Shown here one piece after another: positions 25,683 through 35,109 of a DNA stretch of 64,000 nucleotides. Below the pieces are notes generated by a model, which did no database searches, was not told the origin of the DNA, and saw only the letters and a list, made by a program, of their open reading frames with translations. Numbering within the stretch: the first letter of the stretch is position 1; every line of letters starts with the position of its first letter. A program made the position numbers and the translations under genes. Source of the stretch: Ga0077560 sp046330435 (GTDB lineage: Bacteria; Actinomycetota; Thermoleophilia; Miltoncostaeales; Miltoncostaeaceae); assembly GCA_046330435.1 (NCBI GenBank), contig JAXLST010000017.1, forward strand, positions 62,001-126,000, read 5' to 3'.

Positions 25683-25751
25683 GGGTCCTCCGTGTCGGGG
25701 TTTGCGGGCACGGGTTCCCGCCACGCGGCACCCCCGAACACGGACCGGCCC

Positions 25752-28280
25752 TCAGCCGGCGGCGGCCTCCTGCGCCACCTCGTCCCACACCACCACGCGG
25801 TCGCGACCGGCACGCTTGGCGGCGTACAGGGCCTCGTCCGCCCGGCGCATCAGCCCGGCGGCGCTCTCACCGCCGGGGTCGGCGTGGGCGACGCCGGCGC
25901 TCACCGTCACGCGGCCGGGGGCGCCGTGGTCCACGCGGCCGAGCGCCGTGCGCAGCCGTTCGGCGGCATGCCGCGCGTCCTCGCGGTCCACGCCCGGCAT
26001 GAGCCAGCCGAACTCCTCGCCGCCGATGCGGGCCACCAGGTCACCGCCGCGGGCCGCCCCGCGCAGCACCTCGGCGATGGCGATGAGGACCCGGTCGCCG
26101 GTGAGGTGCCCATGCCCGTCGTTGACCCGCTTGAAGTGGTCGGCGTCGAACAGCACCAGGCACAGCCCCGGGCCGCCGGGCCCCACGCGTCCCAGCTCGT
26201 CCTGGAGCCGCTGGTCGAAGGCCGCCCGGTTCGCGAGGCCGGTGAGGACGTCGGTGGCGGCACGGTCCTCGAGCCGCTGCCGCTCCTCCGCGTTGGCGAT
26301 GGTGGTGGCCACCAGGTCCGCGAACCGCCCCAGCCGGCCGGCGGTGGCCGCGTTCAGGCGCGCGGGGTCGGCCCCCACGAACCCCAGCCCACCCCACAGG
26401 CGGCCGCGGATGATCACGGGGGCCGCGGCGCCGCCCACCGCGCCGTACCGGCGCAGGCCGTCGAGCAGCGGGTCGGGACCCTCGGGCCAGCGGTCGACGG
26501 CGGCCGGCCGGCCCGTGCGGACCGCGCGGCAGATCGACATGCCGTCCAGGAGCCGGAACCGGGCACCGGGGCCGATGGCGCGGTGCGCCTCGGGAGCCGA
26601 GGCGAGGATGACCATCTCGTCGTCGGACTCCTGGCGCATCACCGACGCGATGACCGCGTCGAACAGCACGGCGATGCGGCTGGCGACCAGGTCGAGCACC
26701 ACCTCGGGGGCGGCGTCGGACGCGACGGCCTGGGCGACCTCGTGCAGCGCCGCCCGCTCGGCCTCCATATGGGCGCGCTCGGTGATGTCGAACGCGAGGA
26801 CCATGCCGGCCACGATGCGGCCGTCCGCCCGCACGGGGGTCATGGTGGCGTCGAAGATCCGTCCCTGAAGATCCTCCCGCCAGTGGAGGGTCTCACCCTC
26901 CAGGACCCGGTTGCACGCGGAGGCCGCCCGGTCGCGGTCGCGCTCCGGCAGCAGCCCGGGCAGGTACCGCCCCTCGCCGTCCTGCCCGTAGGTCAGCGCG
27001 CGGATCGACGGCCCCTCGGCGAGCAGGACGGTGAGGTCGTGGTCGTACATCAGCACCGCCCCGCCGGGCAGGTGGTCGATGAGGGCCCGGTACCGGCCCA
27101 GGCTCTCGGCGAGCGCCGCGTCCATGCGCTTGCGGCGCGCGATGGACCGCAGGGCCGCCTGGCGCTCCACGACCGCGCCCTCGGCACCGCGCACCGCCCG
27201 CACCGTCGCCTCGCACCACTCCCACTGCCCGTCGCCGCGCAGCACCCGCAGCTCCACGGTGCTGACCCCCGGGGCGGCGTCCAGCTGGGCGCGCCACTCC
27301 GGCAGCCGCGCGGCGTCGTCGGGGTGCAGGATCTCCTCCATGTTGCGCCCAACCAGCCCCTCGGGGTCGAGGGCGAGCAGGCGCGCCGCCGCCGGGGACG
27401 CGTACGCGATGCTGGAGTCGGGCAGGGTTCGCAGCACGACGTCGGTCGAGTTCTCGGCCAGCAGCCGGAACGAGCGCTCCCGCTCCTCCAGGCGCCGCCG
27501 TTCCTCGCGCTCGCGGGTGACGTCCCGGAACACGGTCACCACGCCCGGGGCGTCCTCGCCGGTCAGCGGGATCGGGTGGGCGCTCACCTCGATCCAGGCG
27601 CGTCCGCCCTCCCCCCGGTCCACGCCCATCACCATCCGCTCCACCGGCATCCCGGTGCGCAGGGCCACCATCGCGGGGTGCTCCGGGCCCGGCAGCTCGG
27701 TGCCGTCGATGCGCGTCGCCCGCCACCGCGGATCCAGGGACGTGCGCCCCGAGAGCTCGTCCTCGCCGAGCCCGAGGATGCGCCGGGCGGTGGGATTGGA
27801 GGTCACGATGGTCCCGTCGGCGCGCTGCACGACGATGCCCTCGGTGATCGCCCCCACCACCGCCTGGTACTCGGCGTCTCGGGCGCGCAGCGCCTCACGG
27901 GCGGACGCCTCGATCGACGCGTCGCGCAGCACGCCGACGAATCCGCGGCCGCCGCCGCGCCGGGCGCCCATCGAGAGCCGCAGCTGCAGCTCCCGGCCGT
28001 CCCGATGGAGCCCCACCACCTCGCGGCCCGCCACGCCCAGCACCTCCGGATCGCCGCCGTCGCGCAGCCGCGTGACGTGCCCGGGGTGGGCCGACGCGTC
28101 GGGGCCGGTCATCAGCATGGCGACGTCCCGGCCGAGGACCTCGTCCGCGCGATACCCGAACAACCGCTCCGCCGCGGGGTTGAAGGTCTCGATCCGCCCC
28201 CGGTCGTCCGTGCAGACGACCGCATCGACGGCGGCCTCGACGATCACCCGCCAGCTCTCCTCTGAGGGCACTCGAACCAC
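25752..28280 (-). CDS. Multi-PAS, GAF diguanylate cyclase
   Basis: 842 aa, soluble, no membrane span. About four PAS domains (roughly 8-115, 125-245, 262-385, 390-500), a GAF domain (about 510-660) and a GGDEF domain at the end. The active site reads GGEEF and the product-inhibition I-site RGGD lies five residues before it, so it should make cyclic di-GMP and be feedback-inhibited. No EAL domain. GTG 28280. The signals are unknown; PAS1 keeps FNPAAERLFGY and PAS2 SNPTARRILGL. Confidence 0.93.
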   Translation of the reverse strand: MVRVPSEESWRVIVEAAVDAVVCTDDRGRIETFNPAAERLFGYRADEVLGRDVAMLMTGPDASAHPGHVTRLRDGGDPEVLGVAGREVVGLHRDGRELQLRLSMGARRGGGRGFVGVLRDASIEASAREALRARDAEYQAVVGAITEGIVVQRADGTIVTSNPTARRILGLGEDELSGRTSLDPRWRATRIDGTELPGPEHPAMVALRTGMPVERMVMGVDRGEGGRAWIEVSAHPIPLTGEDAPGVVTVFRDVTREREERRRLEERERSFRLLAENSTDVVLRTLPDSSIAYASPAAARLLALDPEGLVGRNMEEILHPDDAARLPEWRAQLDAAPGVSTVELRVLRGDGQWEWCEATVRAVRGAEGAVVERQAALRSIARRKRMDAALAESLGRYRALIDHLPGGAVLMYDHDLTVLLAEGPSIRALTYGQDGEGRYLPGLLPERDRDRAASACNRVLEGETLHWREDLQGRIFDATMTPVRADGRIVAGMVLAFDITERAHMEAERAALHEVAQAVASDAAPEVVLDLVASRIAVLFDAVIASVMRQESDDEMVILASAPEAHRAIGPGARFRLLDGMSICRAVRTGRPAAVDRWPEGPDPLLDGLRRYGAVGGAAAPVIIRGRLWGGLGFVGADPARLNAATAGRLGRFADLVATTIANAEERQRLEDRAATDVLTGLANRAAFDQRLQDELGRVGPGGPGLCLVLFDADHFKRVNDGHGHLTGDRVLIAIAEVLRGAARGGDLVARIGGEEFGWLMPGVDREDARHAAERLRTALGRVDHGAPGRVTVSAGVAHADPGGESAAGLMRRADEALYAAKRAGRDRVVVWDEVAQEAAAG

Positions 28281-28631
28281 CTGGGAGACGTACTGTCGGC
28301 GACCCGACCGCCGGCCACGCCGACACTACACGTGACGTCCCAAACTTCGAAAAGCCGCATACGCCCGCAGACGCCACAAGCTCAGTGTTCCTATTCATCC
28401 GGCACCGATTTCAGACGAATCCATCCGTCACATATCTCGCAACGGCGACGAAAAGGGGCGCGGAGGTCGCTCCACCGGGACGATTCGACGCCCTCCGGCG
28501 GAGGCGGCAGCACCTCACGTGAGGACGCGCAGGGTGGAACGAGGACGGAAATACTGCACACGGCGCCGGCCGGGCCGTCCGACGTCTAGCATCGCGCGCA
28601 CCGATCCCACGTCCGGAGCATCCGCCAGCAC
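28281..28631. other. 351-nt intergenic region, AT-richer, divergent promoter zone
   Basis: Lies between the diguanylate cyclase (minus) and a methyltransferase (plus). The stretch at about 28325-28460 is clearly poorer in GC than anything around it. A TAGCAT at 28589 could be a -10 for the methyltransferase; no convincing -35 seen. No ORF with a ribosome site and no RNA fold recognised. Confidence 0.5.
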
Positions 28632-29444
28632 ATGTCGTCGCACATCCACACGAGCCACCACTCCGTCTCCACGGGGTTCACCCAGACCGCCTCCGACTAC
28701 GAGGACGCGGTGCGGTTCAACATCGAGGGCGCCCAGCGCCTGGTGCTCACCATCCCGCCCGGCGAGTACCGGGACGTGCTCGATGTGGGGTGCGGCACCG
28801 GCTTCGCGACCCAGGCGGTGATCGACCGGTTCCACCCGGAGCGGATCACCGCGGTGGACCCGGCGGAGGGCATGCTGGCGCAGTTCCGCACCAGGTTCGC
28901 CGACCCGCAGGGCGTCGAGTTCACCGTCGTGCAGGCGGACGTGGAGCACATGCCGGTGCCGGACGGCGCATTCGACCTGGTGGTGTGCTCGATGGCCTAC
29001 CACTGGTTCCCGCGCAAGTGGGAGGCCGCCAAGGCCATGGCCCGGGCGATGAAGCCCGGCGGGATCATCGCGATCCTCATGTCCGGCCGGGGCGGCGAGC
29101 AGGCCTACCGCGACGTGATCGCCAACGTCGAGCCCATCAACTACCGGTGGCTCGGGGCCTTCGACGGGAACCTGCGCAGCTGCTCCGAGATGGAGGACTA
29201 CCTGGTGCAGGCCGGTCTGGAGCCGGTGGACATCTGGATGGAGACCCGCACCCGCCACACGACCGTGGAGGCGTACATGGAGCGGATGCGGGTGGTCGCG
29301 GGGCACATGATCGGCGACCAGTCCGAGGCCGAGGTGGCCGACTACGTGGCCAAGATCGAGGCGGAGCTGCACCGCCGCTCCGGCCCCCGGGGCTGGACGT
29401 ACGACTTCGCGAAGCTCTTCGCGATCGCCCGGAAGCCGGCGTAG
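28632..29444 (+). CDS. Class I SAM-dependent methyltransferase
   Basis: 270 aa. Motif I VLDVGCGTG (48-56), acidic loop AVDPAEGM, and FDLVVCSMAYHWFPRKWEA as motif IV/V. UbiE/Methyltransf_11 type acting on a small molecule; the target is unknown. ATG 28632. Independent of its neighbours. Confidence 0.88.
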   Translation: MSSHIHTSHHSVSTGFTQTASDYEDAVRFNIEGAQRLVLTIPPGEYRDVLDVGCGTGFATQAVIDRFHPERITAVDPAEGMLAQFRTRFADPQGVEFTVVQADVEHMPVPDGAFDLVVCSMAYHWFPRKWEAAKAMARAMKPGGIIAILMSGRGGEQAYRDVIANVEPINYRWLGAFDGNLRSCSEMEDYLVQAGLEPVDIWMETRTRHTTVEAYMERMRVVAGHMIGDQSEAEVADYVAKIEAELHRRSGPRGWTYDFAKLFAIARKPA

Positions 29445-29464
29445 CGGCGGATCCTGCGGACCGG

Positions 29465-29977
29465 TCAGCCCACGGGCGGGCCGGTCACCACGACGCCGTG
29501 CTCAGCGGCGACGGCGGCCAGCACCTCCGGCGGCGGCATCGGGGCGGGTTCGGGGAGCCCGGGGCGGTCCATCGGCTGCCCCACCGCCCGCACGAACCGC
29601 TCGAAGTCGCGGCCGGTGGTGACCACCAGCCAGCGCGCCGGGGTCCCGGAGGTCACGCGGAAGGTGTGCTCGGCGCCCCGCGGCACGATCGCGAAGTCGC
29701 CGGGGCCGACGCGCTCGACGATCCCGTGGCCGGGCAGGTGCAGCTCCAGCTCCCCGTCGAGCATGAAGAACGCCTCGTCCTCGTCGGCGTGGATGTGCAT
29801 GGGCGGGTTGCCGGTGCCCGACGGCGGGGCGACGCACTCGATGAACGCCGCGCGGCCGCCGGTCTCCTCGGCGCCCGCCAGGACGGTGTAGCGGGAGTCC
29901 AGCAGGGCCAGGCCGCGTCCCTCGCCGGCGCGGACGACGGCGGGCCGGGCGGTGACGGTGCGGGCGGTGGTGGTCAC
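29465..29977 (-). CDS. Quercetin-dioxygenase-like cupin protein
   Basis: 170 aa. The cupin metal motif is MHIHADEDEAFFMLDGELEL (HxH, Glu) with a second-motif VGPGDFAIVPRGAEHTF. Substrate unknown. GTG 29977 preceded by AGGAGG. It faces the PadR gene across a spacer with two inverted operator-like sites, which argues that this cupin is the PadR target. Confidence 0.85.
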   Translation of the reverse strand: MTTTARTVTARPAVVRAGEGRGLALLDSRYTVLAGAEETGGRAAFIECVAPPSGTGNPPMHIHADEDEAFFMLDGELELHLPGHGIVERVGPGDFAIVPRGAEHTFRVTSGTPARWLVVTTGRDFERFVRAVGQPMDRPGLPEPAPMPPPEVLAAVAAEHGVVVTGPPVG

Positions 29978-30005
29978 GGTTCCTCCTGACGCGGGAGCCC
30001 ATAAG

Positions 30006-30052
30006 CTCCCTTTGGGACTTTGCTTGACGCCACGGTAAAATCCCAACGGGAG
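30006..30052. promoter_or_regulatory. Paired inverted operator in the cupin/PadR divergent region
   Basis: CTCCCTTTGGGACTTT (30006-30021) and AAAATCCCAACGGGAG (30037-30052) are reverse complements with 14 of 16 matches, and each holds its own TCCC-n3-GGGA dyad. The region also holds the spacer for both promoters. Very likely the PadR binding site. Confidence 0.65.
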
Positions 30053-30078
30053 TTTTGTCACCCCCTCGGAGGAACCCC

Positions 30079-30618
30079 CTGCCGGCGCCCGACCTCAACC
30101 CCTTCTCGTACGTCGTCCTGGCCCTGGTGGGCCGCGGCGGCGCGGGGCCCCACGACATCGTCGACATGATGCGGCGGGGCGGGCGGGTGCACTGGGCGGC
30201 GGCGCCCAGCAAGATCTACGCCGAGCCCAAGCGCCTGGCCGGGCTCGGGTACCTGGAGGCGCAGAAGGCACCGGGCCGCACCCGCGACCGCACCGTCTAC
30301 TCCCTCACCGACCGCGGCGAGGAGGCCCTGCGGACGTGGCTCGCCGAGCCCTCGGGGTTCCCCAGGATCCAGAGCGAGGCGATCGTGCGCCTGCTGGCCG
30401 GGGACCTCGGCGACGAGGCCGCGCTGCGGGCGAGCCTGGTGGCGATGCGGTTGGAGCTGGACGAACTGGACGACCTGCTGGCCGCCAGCCGTGCGCGCGC
30501 GGCGGAGCTGCCGCACCGGGAGCGGTACCTGCGGCTCATCGGGTCGCTGGGGCAGCGCCTGGTGGACGCGCACCGGGAGTGGCTGGACGAGGTGGAGGCC
30601 GAGCTGGGCGGCGGGTGA
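30079..30618 (+). CDS. PadR-family transcriptional regulator, probable CTG start
   Basis: 179 aa. PadR N-terminal winged helix (NPFSYVVLALVGRGGAGPHD, KRLAGLGYLEAQKAP, VYSLTDRGEEAL) followed by the C-terminal helical dimerisation domain. The best-spaced start is CTG 30079, 6 nt after CGGAGG; a TTG at 30055 is in frame but lies before the ribosome site. Control of the divergent cupin and of itself is inferred from the paired operator. Confidence 0.88.
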   Translation: MPAPDLNPFSYVVLALVGRGGAGPHDIVDMMRRGGRVHWAAAPSKIYAEPKRLAGLGYLEAQKAPGRTRDRTVYSLTDRGEEALRTWLAEPSGFPRIQSEAIVRLLAGDLGDEAALRASLVAMRLELDELDDLLAASRARAAELPHRERYLRLIGSLGQRLVDAHREWLDEVEAELGGG

Positions 30619-30647
30619 GCCCGGGGCCCGCCGCGTAGCATGGCGCG

Positions 30648-32168
30648 GTGATCGACGACCCCCGGCGCATGAGGCTGTGGCTGTCGCTGCTGGTGCTCGT
30701 GTGCGGGGCGTCCTCCCTGGCCACCGAGATGACCGGGGCGCGGCTGCTGGCGCCGTACTTCGGCACGTCGGACCTGGTGTGGGCCAACGTGATCGGCCTC
30801 ATCCTGCTGTCGCTGTCGCTGGGGTACTGGGCCGGCGGGCGGATGGCCGACCGGCACCCCACCCCGCGGGCACTGGCGACGGTGGTGCTGGTGGCGGCCT
30901 GCGCGCTGGCGGTGATCCCGTTCGCCGCGCGGCCGCTGTTCTCCACGTCCGCCCACGCGTTCGCGGACCTCTCCGCCGGCGCGTTCGTGGCGAGCTTCTT
31001 CGGCGCGCTGGCGATGTTCATCGTGCCGGTCACCTCGCTGGGCGCCGTCACCCCGTGGGCGATCCGCCTGGCGGTCGCCGACGTGGACACGGCCGGCGCC
31101 GTCGCGGGCCGTCTGTACGCGCTGTCCACCATCGGGTCCATCGCCGGGACGTTCCTGCCGGTGCTGGTGCTCATCCCCGCGGTGGGGACGCGCCGCACGA
31201 TCCTTGGGGTCGCCGCCGTGCTGGCGCTGGCCGCGGCGCCCGCGCTGCGCCGCCGCACCCTGGCGGTTCCGGCGGTCGCGGTGGGGCTGGTGCTGCTGCC
31301 GCCCGGCCAGATCAAGGCGGCCCCCGCCGGCGAGAAGGTGGTGTTCGAGGCCGAGTCGTCGTACCAGTACGTCCAGGTGCTGCAGAAGCCCGACGGGGCG
31401 CGGGTGCTGCAGCTCAACGAGGGCTGGGCGGTGCACTCCCGCACGCCCGCCGCCGGGGTGCTCACCGACAACTACTGGGACGCCTTCGCGACGCTGCCGC
31501 GGCTGGCCGGCGGCCCGTCGGGGCGGCTGCTGATCCTGGGCAACGCGGGCGGCACCATCGCGCGGCTCTACGGCGCCCTGTGGCCCGCCGTGACCGTGGA
31601 CGGCGTGGAGATCGACCCGGTGGTCACCGACGCGGCCCGCAGGTACCTGGACATGACCAACCCGCGGCTGCGGGTGTACACGGCGGACGCGCGGTTCTGG
31701 CTGGAGGGGTCGCGGCCGTCGTACGACATCGTCGTGATCGACGCGTACGCCCAGCCGTACATCCCCTTCCACCTGGCCACGAAGGAGTTCTTCCGCCTGG
31801 TGCGCGACCACCTGCGCCCCGGCGGCGTGGTCGCGGTGAACGTGGGGACCCCGCCCGACCAGCGGCAGATGGTGGACCGCATCGCCGCCACGATGCGCAG
31901 CGTCTTCCCCACCGTGGCGGCGTCCCGGGTGGTGCGGTTCAACTCGGTGGTCGTGGCGTTCCAGGCTCCCACCGACGTCGCCGTGGCGCGGGAGGGGCTG
32001 CGGTCGCTGTTCGGGCCGCTGGGCCCGGCGGCCGCCCGCCTGGCGGACGACCTGCGGGAGGTGCCGCCCGGCGGCACCGTGCTCACCGACGACCACGCCC
32101 CGGTGGAGCTGCTCACCGATCGGGCGCTGCTGGAGTACCTCAAGGAGGGCGCGCCGGGCGCGCCCTGA
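30648..32168 (+). CDS. Membrane-fused spermidine-synthase-like protein
   Basis: 506 aa. The N-terminal half has about six membrane spans (ATEMTGARLLAPYFGTSDLV is the family opening), and the C-terminal half is a spermidine-synthase/SAM-fold domain (LLILGNAGGTIARLYG, VDGVEIDPVV, YDIVVIDAYAQPYIPFHL). Known as fused MFS/spermidine synthase proteins; whether they make polyamines is not established. GTG 30648, 30 nt after the PadR stop. Confidence 0.87.
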   Translation: MIDDPRRMRLWLSLLVLVCGASSLATEMTGARLLAPYFGTSDLVWANVIGLILLSLSLGYWAGGRMADRHPTPRALATVVLVAACALAVIPFAARPLFSTSAHAFADLSAGAFVASFFGALAMFIVPVTSLGAVTPWAIRLAVADVDTAGAVAGRLYALSTIGSIAGTFLPVLVLIPAVGTRRTILGVAAVLALAAAPALRRRTLAVPAVAVGLVLLPPGQIKAAPAGEKVVFEAESSYQYVQVLQKPDGARVLQLNEGWAVHSRTPAAGVLTDNYWDAFATLPRLAGGPSGRLLILGNAGGTIARLYGALWPAVTVDGVEIDPVVTDAARRYLDMTNPRLRVYTADARFWLEGSRPSYDIVVIDAYAQPYIPFHLATKEFFRLVRDHLRPGGVVAVNVGTPPDQRQMVDRIAATMRSVFPTVAASRVVRFNSVVVAFQAPTDVAVAREGLRSLFGPLGPAAARLADDLREVPPGGTVLTDDHAPVELLTDRALLEYLKEGAPGAP

Positions 32169-32173
32169 CCGGG

Positions 32174-32590
32174 TTACCCGTCGTCCGGCGGCTGGTACCG
32201 GGCCACCGAGAAGCCCAGCAGCAGCGGCACCACGACCGCGAAGACACCCAGCATCGCCAGCAGCACCGCCAGCGGCCGGGCCGGGGTGCCGTCGTGCACG
32301 AACGCGTAGCCGATCATCCCGGCGATCACGAGGTACCCGGCGAGGGCCCACCCGGCGACCAGCCGGAACACCCCCCACGCGAACTCCCGGATGTGGACCA
32401 GCAACCCCACCGCGCCCACCAGCAGCGCCGCCGCGACGCACAGCAGCACGACCGCCGGCGCCAGGCTGATGTCGCCCGGCAGGTTCGCCGCCATGTAGAC
32501 GCCGCCGACGATCACCAGCACCATCGCCGCGACGGCGAGCTCGGGCACGGGCGGCAGCCGACGGGTCCCGGTGTGCGGGTGCGCGCTCAT
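32174..32590 (-). CDS. Four-span membrane protein of unknown function
   Basis: 138 aa with spans at about 18-38, 45-65, 75-95 and 108-128. No recognised family. ATG overlaps the stop of the next gene upstream (4 nt), so it is coupled to the 205-aa membrane protein and the two probably act together. The gene converges with the spermidine-synthase-like gene. Confidence 0.72.
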   Translation of the reverse strand: MSAHPHTGTRRLPPVPELAVAAMVLVIVGGVYMAANLPGDISLAPAVVLLCVAAALLVGAVGLLVHIREFAWGVFRLVAGWALAGYLVIAGMIGYAFVHDGTPARPLAVLLAMLGVFAVVVPLLLGFSVARYQPPDDG

Positions 32591-33204
32591 CCGCTGGCCA
32601 GCTTGGTCATGATGATCAGCGTCGCGACCTGCATGAGCCCCGTGATGCCCGCCGTGTAGACGAAGCGCTTCATGAGCCGGGCGATGAGCTCGCCATCGGG
32701 CCGGGGCTTCTTCAGCTCGAACAGCACCGCGAGGTTGGCGGGCTCCAGCACCCCGATCGCGATGGTGGCCATGACCCCCACCACGATGTACGACGCGACC
32801 AGCCAGTTGTGGTGCGCGTAGCTGGGGCTCAGGGTCCCGAGGTGCCGGGCCAGCTGCCAGCCGGACGCGAGGGTCATGGTGACCAGCGTCGGCATGAGCA
32901 GCAGCATCTTCGGCATGAACCGGATGGAGAACTCCACCCGGGCGGGGATCGACATGCGGCCGATGATGGGGCCCAGGATGAGGCCGACGAACAGGTCGAT
33001 GCCGGTCCACAGGCCGCCGCCGACCACGTGGAAGAAGTCCAGGGCCCACAGCTCGTTCGTCGCGATCGCGGCGATCAGCCCGACCACGACGACGGCCACG
33101 ATGGGCAGGCCGCGCACCGGCACGATCTGGAAGTCGGGCCGTGCGGGCGGCGACCCCGGCATCGCCGGCACGGGTATGGCACCGCCGTGGGATTCCACCG
33201 CCAT
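32587..33204 (-). CDS. Multi-span membrane protein, possibly CopD/DUF2269-like
   Basis: 205 aa with about five spans. A His sits at the start of a helix in LDFFHVVGGGLWTGIDLFVG and others in SPSYAHHNWLVASY, a pattern like haem- or copper-related four-helix membrane families. That resemblance is loose, and no function is assigned. ATG 33204. Upstream partner of the 138-aa membrane protein. Confidence 0.68.
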   Translation of the reverse strand: MAVESHGGAIPVPAMPGSPPARPDFQIVPVRGLPIVAVVVVGLIAAIATNELWALDFFHVVGGGLWTGIDLFVGLILGPIIGRMSIPARVEFSIRFMPKMLLLMPTLVTMTLASGWQLARHLGTLSPSYAHHNWLVASYIVVGVMATIAIGVLEPANLAVLFELKKPRPDGELIARLMKRFVYTAGITGLMQVATLIIMTKLASG

Positions 33205-33376
33205 CGGTCGCTCCGGGTGTGGGCGTGGGGAGCAGGTCCGCCGTGGCGGGAATCTCCTCCCGCGGGGCGCCGCGCGTCAACCTCCCGCGCCGCGGGGGCG
33301 GCGGGTTAGGGTCCGGGTCGCCCCCGCCGCAACGCCGCGGCCGGGGCGCCGCCCACACCGGCCATCAGGGGAGCCC

Positions 33377-33730
33377 ATGCCCGACTTCGGTGAGAACGAC
33401 ATCGCCATCCGCCGCGCGAGGCGGCTCATCGAGAACGGCCAGGTGGTCGTCTCGAGCGACTGGACCGCCGTCCGCCCCTCGGACCAGGCCCAGGACGCGT
33501 TCCTGGAGGCCAACTCCTGGGAGGCGTACTCGTCGTGGCACCTCGGCGTCGACGACGACGAGCAGTACGACAGCAAGGACCGCTACGGCTTCCCGATCGG
33601 GGACTTCGACCAGGTCCACCAGTCGGCGCTCGTGCACGCCATGCTCATGGCCGAGCGGGACGGGCACACCGAGGTCAAGCTGGCCGCCCAGGACCTGCTC
33701 GGCCGGTTGCAGGGGACCCCGGGCCGGTAG
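33377..33730 (+). CDS. Hypothetical soluble protein (117 aa)
   Basis: Begins MPDFGENDIAIRRARRLIEN. Acidic, with VDDDEQYDSKDRYGFPIGDF in the middle and a helical C-terminus. ATG 33377 preceded by CAGGGGAG. No family recognised; codon use and length suggest a real gene. Confidence 0.7.
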   Translation: MPDFGENDIAIRRARRLIENGQVVVSSDWTAVRPSDQAQDAFLEANSWEAYSSWHLGVDDDEQYDSKDRYGFPIGDFDQVHQSALVHAMLMAERDGHTEVKLAAQDLLGRLQGTPGR

Positions 33731-33831
33731 CGCCCCCGGGATCCCCGCGCGGGGCCGCCGCCCCGGCAGCCCCGTGCGGACCGTGGTGGTGCGCACGACG
33801 CCCGGAGGGCTCACCCCCGGCAGCCCGTGCG

Positions 33832-35109
33832 TCAGCGCGTCTCGCCGCGGGCGCCGTGCACGTCCTCCCGGGACGTCGCGGCGTAGCGGACCCCCGGGAT
33901 CGCGACGGCGCCGGGCGCGAGGCGGGCCCGCGCGGCGGTGTCGCCCTTCAGCGTGTCCTGCAGGAATGCCGTGGACAGGTGGAGCACCACCCGCAGCGCC
34001 CGGGCCTTGTTCCAGGCCGGGTCGGCGCAGAGGTAGCTGCGGAACCAGCGGGTCCGGACCCACGGCTGGTCCTTGCACGGTGAGGTGAAGACGAAGTGCT
34101 CCGCGCCCTTCAGGGTGACCAGGATCTTCGTGGAGCTCGCGACCCCGTCGTAGGTGAGCCTGGCGCCCCAGCCGTACGGGGTGCCGGTGTCGGCGGTGCC
34201 GCCGATCGCCATCGTCGGGACGGTGACCTTCGCCAGGCCGGCGCGGCCGAACATGTAGGCGTCGCCGGCCATGGGGATGATGGCCTTTACGCGCGGGTCG
34301 CCGGCAGACGGCCACAGGCCGCGCGGCGGTCGCGCGAGGCCCGCACGGGCGGCCATCCTGCCCTCGTTCGGGAGGATCGGGCTGCAGAAGAACGTCAGCG
34401 GCGAGCGCTTGGGCAGGGCGCCGCAGCGGGAACGGTAGGCACGCATGTCGTATCGCGCCCCGGCCGCCGCCAGGGCCGTATAGCCGCCGTACGAATGGCC
34501 GACCACGGCGACGCGTGACATGTCGAGCAGGCCCTCGAGCGCGCCGCCCGGCGCGGTGAGGCGCTCGGCGGCGTCCAGCGTTCGCGTGACGCTTCGGGGA
34601 CGGTCGATGAGCCCCTTCCACAGCCCCTGGAACGTGGTGTCCAGGGTCTCGCGGTGCTCCGGTGCCACCACCACGAAGCCGCGCGAGGCGTAGTGCTCGG
34701 TCATCGCCGCGTACACGACGGGGCTCAGGTGGAACCCGTGGGAGAACACGATCACCGGGTACGGGGCCTCGTCGGCGACGGGTGCCGCGCCGGCGAGGGC
34801 CCGGCCGAACGCGTACGGCGGGTGGGCGGGCTTCCAGTCGCGGTCCTTGTTCGGCACGTCGTACCGCACGCGCTCCACGGCCCCCGCGGGGATGACCCCC
34901 GGGTACCAGACGTGGATGTCCATGCGCCGGCGTCCCGTCCCGTCGGCCAGGCGCAGGTAGCCCACGCCGTGGGGTCCGCGTGCCGCGTAGTCGAGGGATG
35001 TCTCCGGTGCCGACGCAACCGGCGATGGCTGGGCGCTCCCGGTCGCCCCACCGGCGCTCCGCCCCGCGGACAGGGCGAAGCGCCGCGGGGTCGCGGCGAA
35101 CCCCGTCAC
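33832..35109 (-). CDS. Alpha/beta hydrolase copy A, fused to the tail of the CSLREA gene
   Basis: 425 aa as read from the GTG at 35109. Catalytic core is of the chlorophyllase/PAF-acetylhydrolase-like type: VIVFSHGFH oxyanion loop, nucleophile GHSYGG, and a C-terminal His in LKGAEHFVFTSPC. From SAQPSPVASAPETSL onward it matches copy B, but it has no signal peptide; instead its first 25 residues are the end of the CSLREA protein (RVTGFAATPRRFALSAGRS). The frame is open further upstream to about 35200, with TFTAGSPATAASDPR, so a true fusion protein is possible if the upstream indels are errors. Confidence 0.8.
   Translation of the reverse strand: MTGFAATPRRFALSAGRSAGGATGSAQPSPVASAPETSLDYAARGPHGVGYLRLADGTGRRRMDIHVWYPGVIPAGAVERVRYDVPNKDRDWKPAHPPYAFGRALAGAAPVADEAPYPVIVFSHGFHLSPVVYAAMTEHYASRGFVVVAPEHRETLDTTFQGLWKGLIDRPRSVTRTLDAAERLTAPGGALEGLLDMSRVAVVGHSYGGYTALAAAGARYDMRAYRSRCGALPKRSPLTFFCSPILPNEGRMAARAGLARPPRGLWPSAGDPRVKAIIPMAGDAYMFGRAGLAKVTVPTMAIGGTADTGTPYGWGARLTYDGVASSTKILVTLKGAEHFVFTSPCKDQPWVRTRWFRSYLCADPAWNKARALRVVLHLSTAFLQDTLKGDTAARARLAPGAVAIPGVRYAATSREDVHGARGETR
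33880..35055. repeat. Direct repeat, hydrolase copy A (matches 37305-38465)
   Basis: About 1.17 kb of near-identical sequence to the second copy in the same orientation, about 3.4 kb away. Differences are mostly single-base indels, with few substitutions. Homology stops abruptly at about 35055, in the ACCGGCG just before the signal-peptide codons of copy B. Confidence 0.85.

Noticed and set aside
25347..28265. 972-codon + strand open frame
   Set aside because: Antisense to the PAS/GGDEF protein.
33735..33831. Terminator with CCCCGCGCGGGG
   Set aside because: A loop-less palindrome that cannot fold as a hairpin without losing most pairs; common by chance at this GC.
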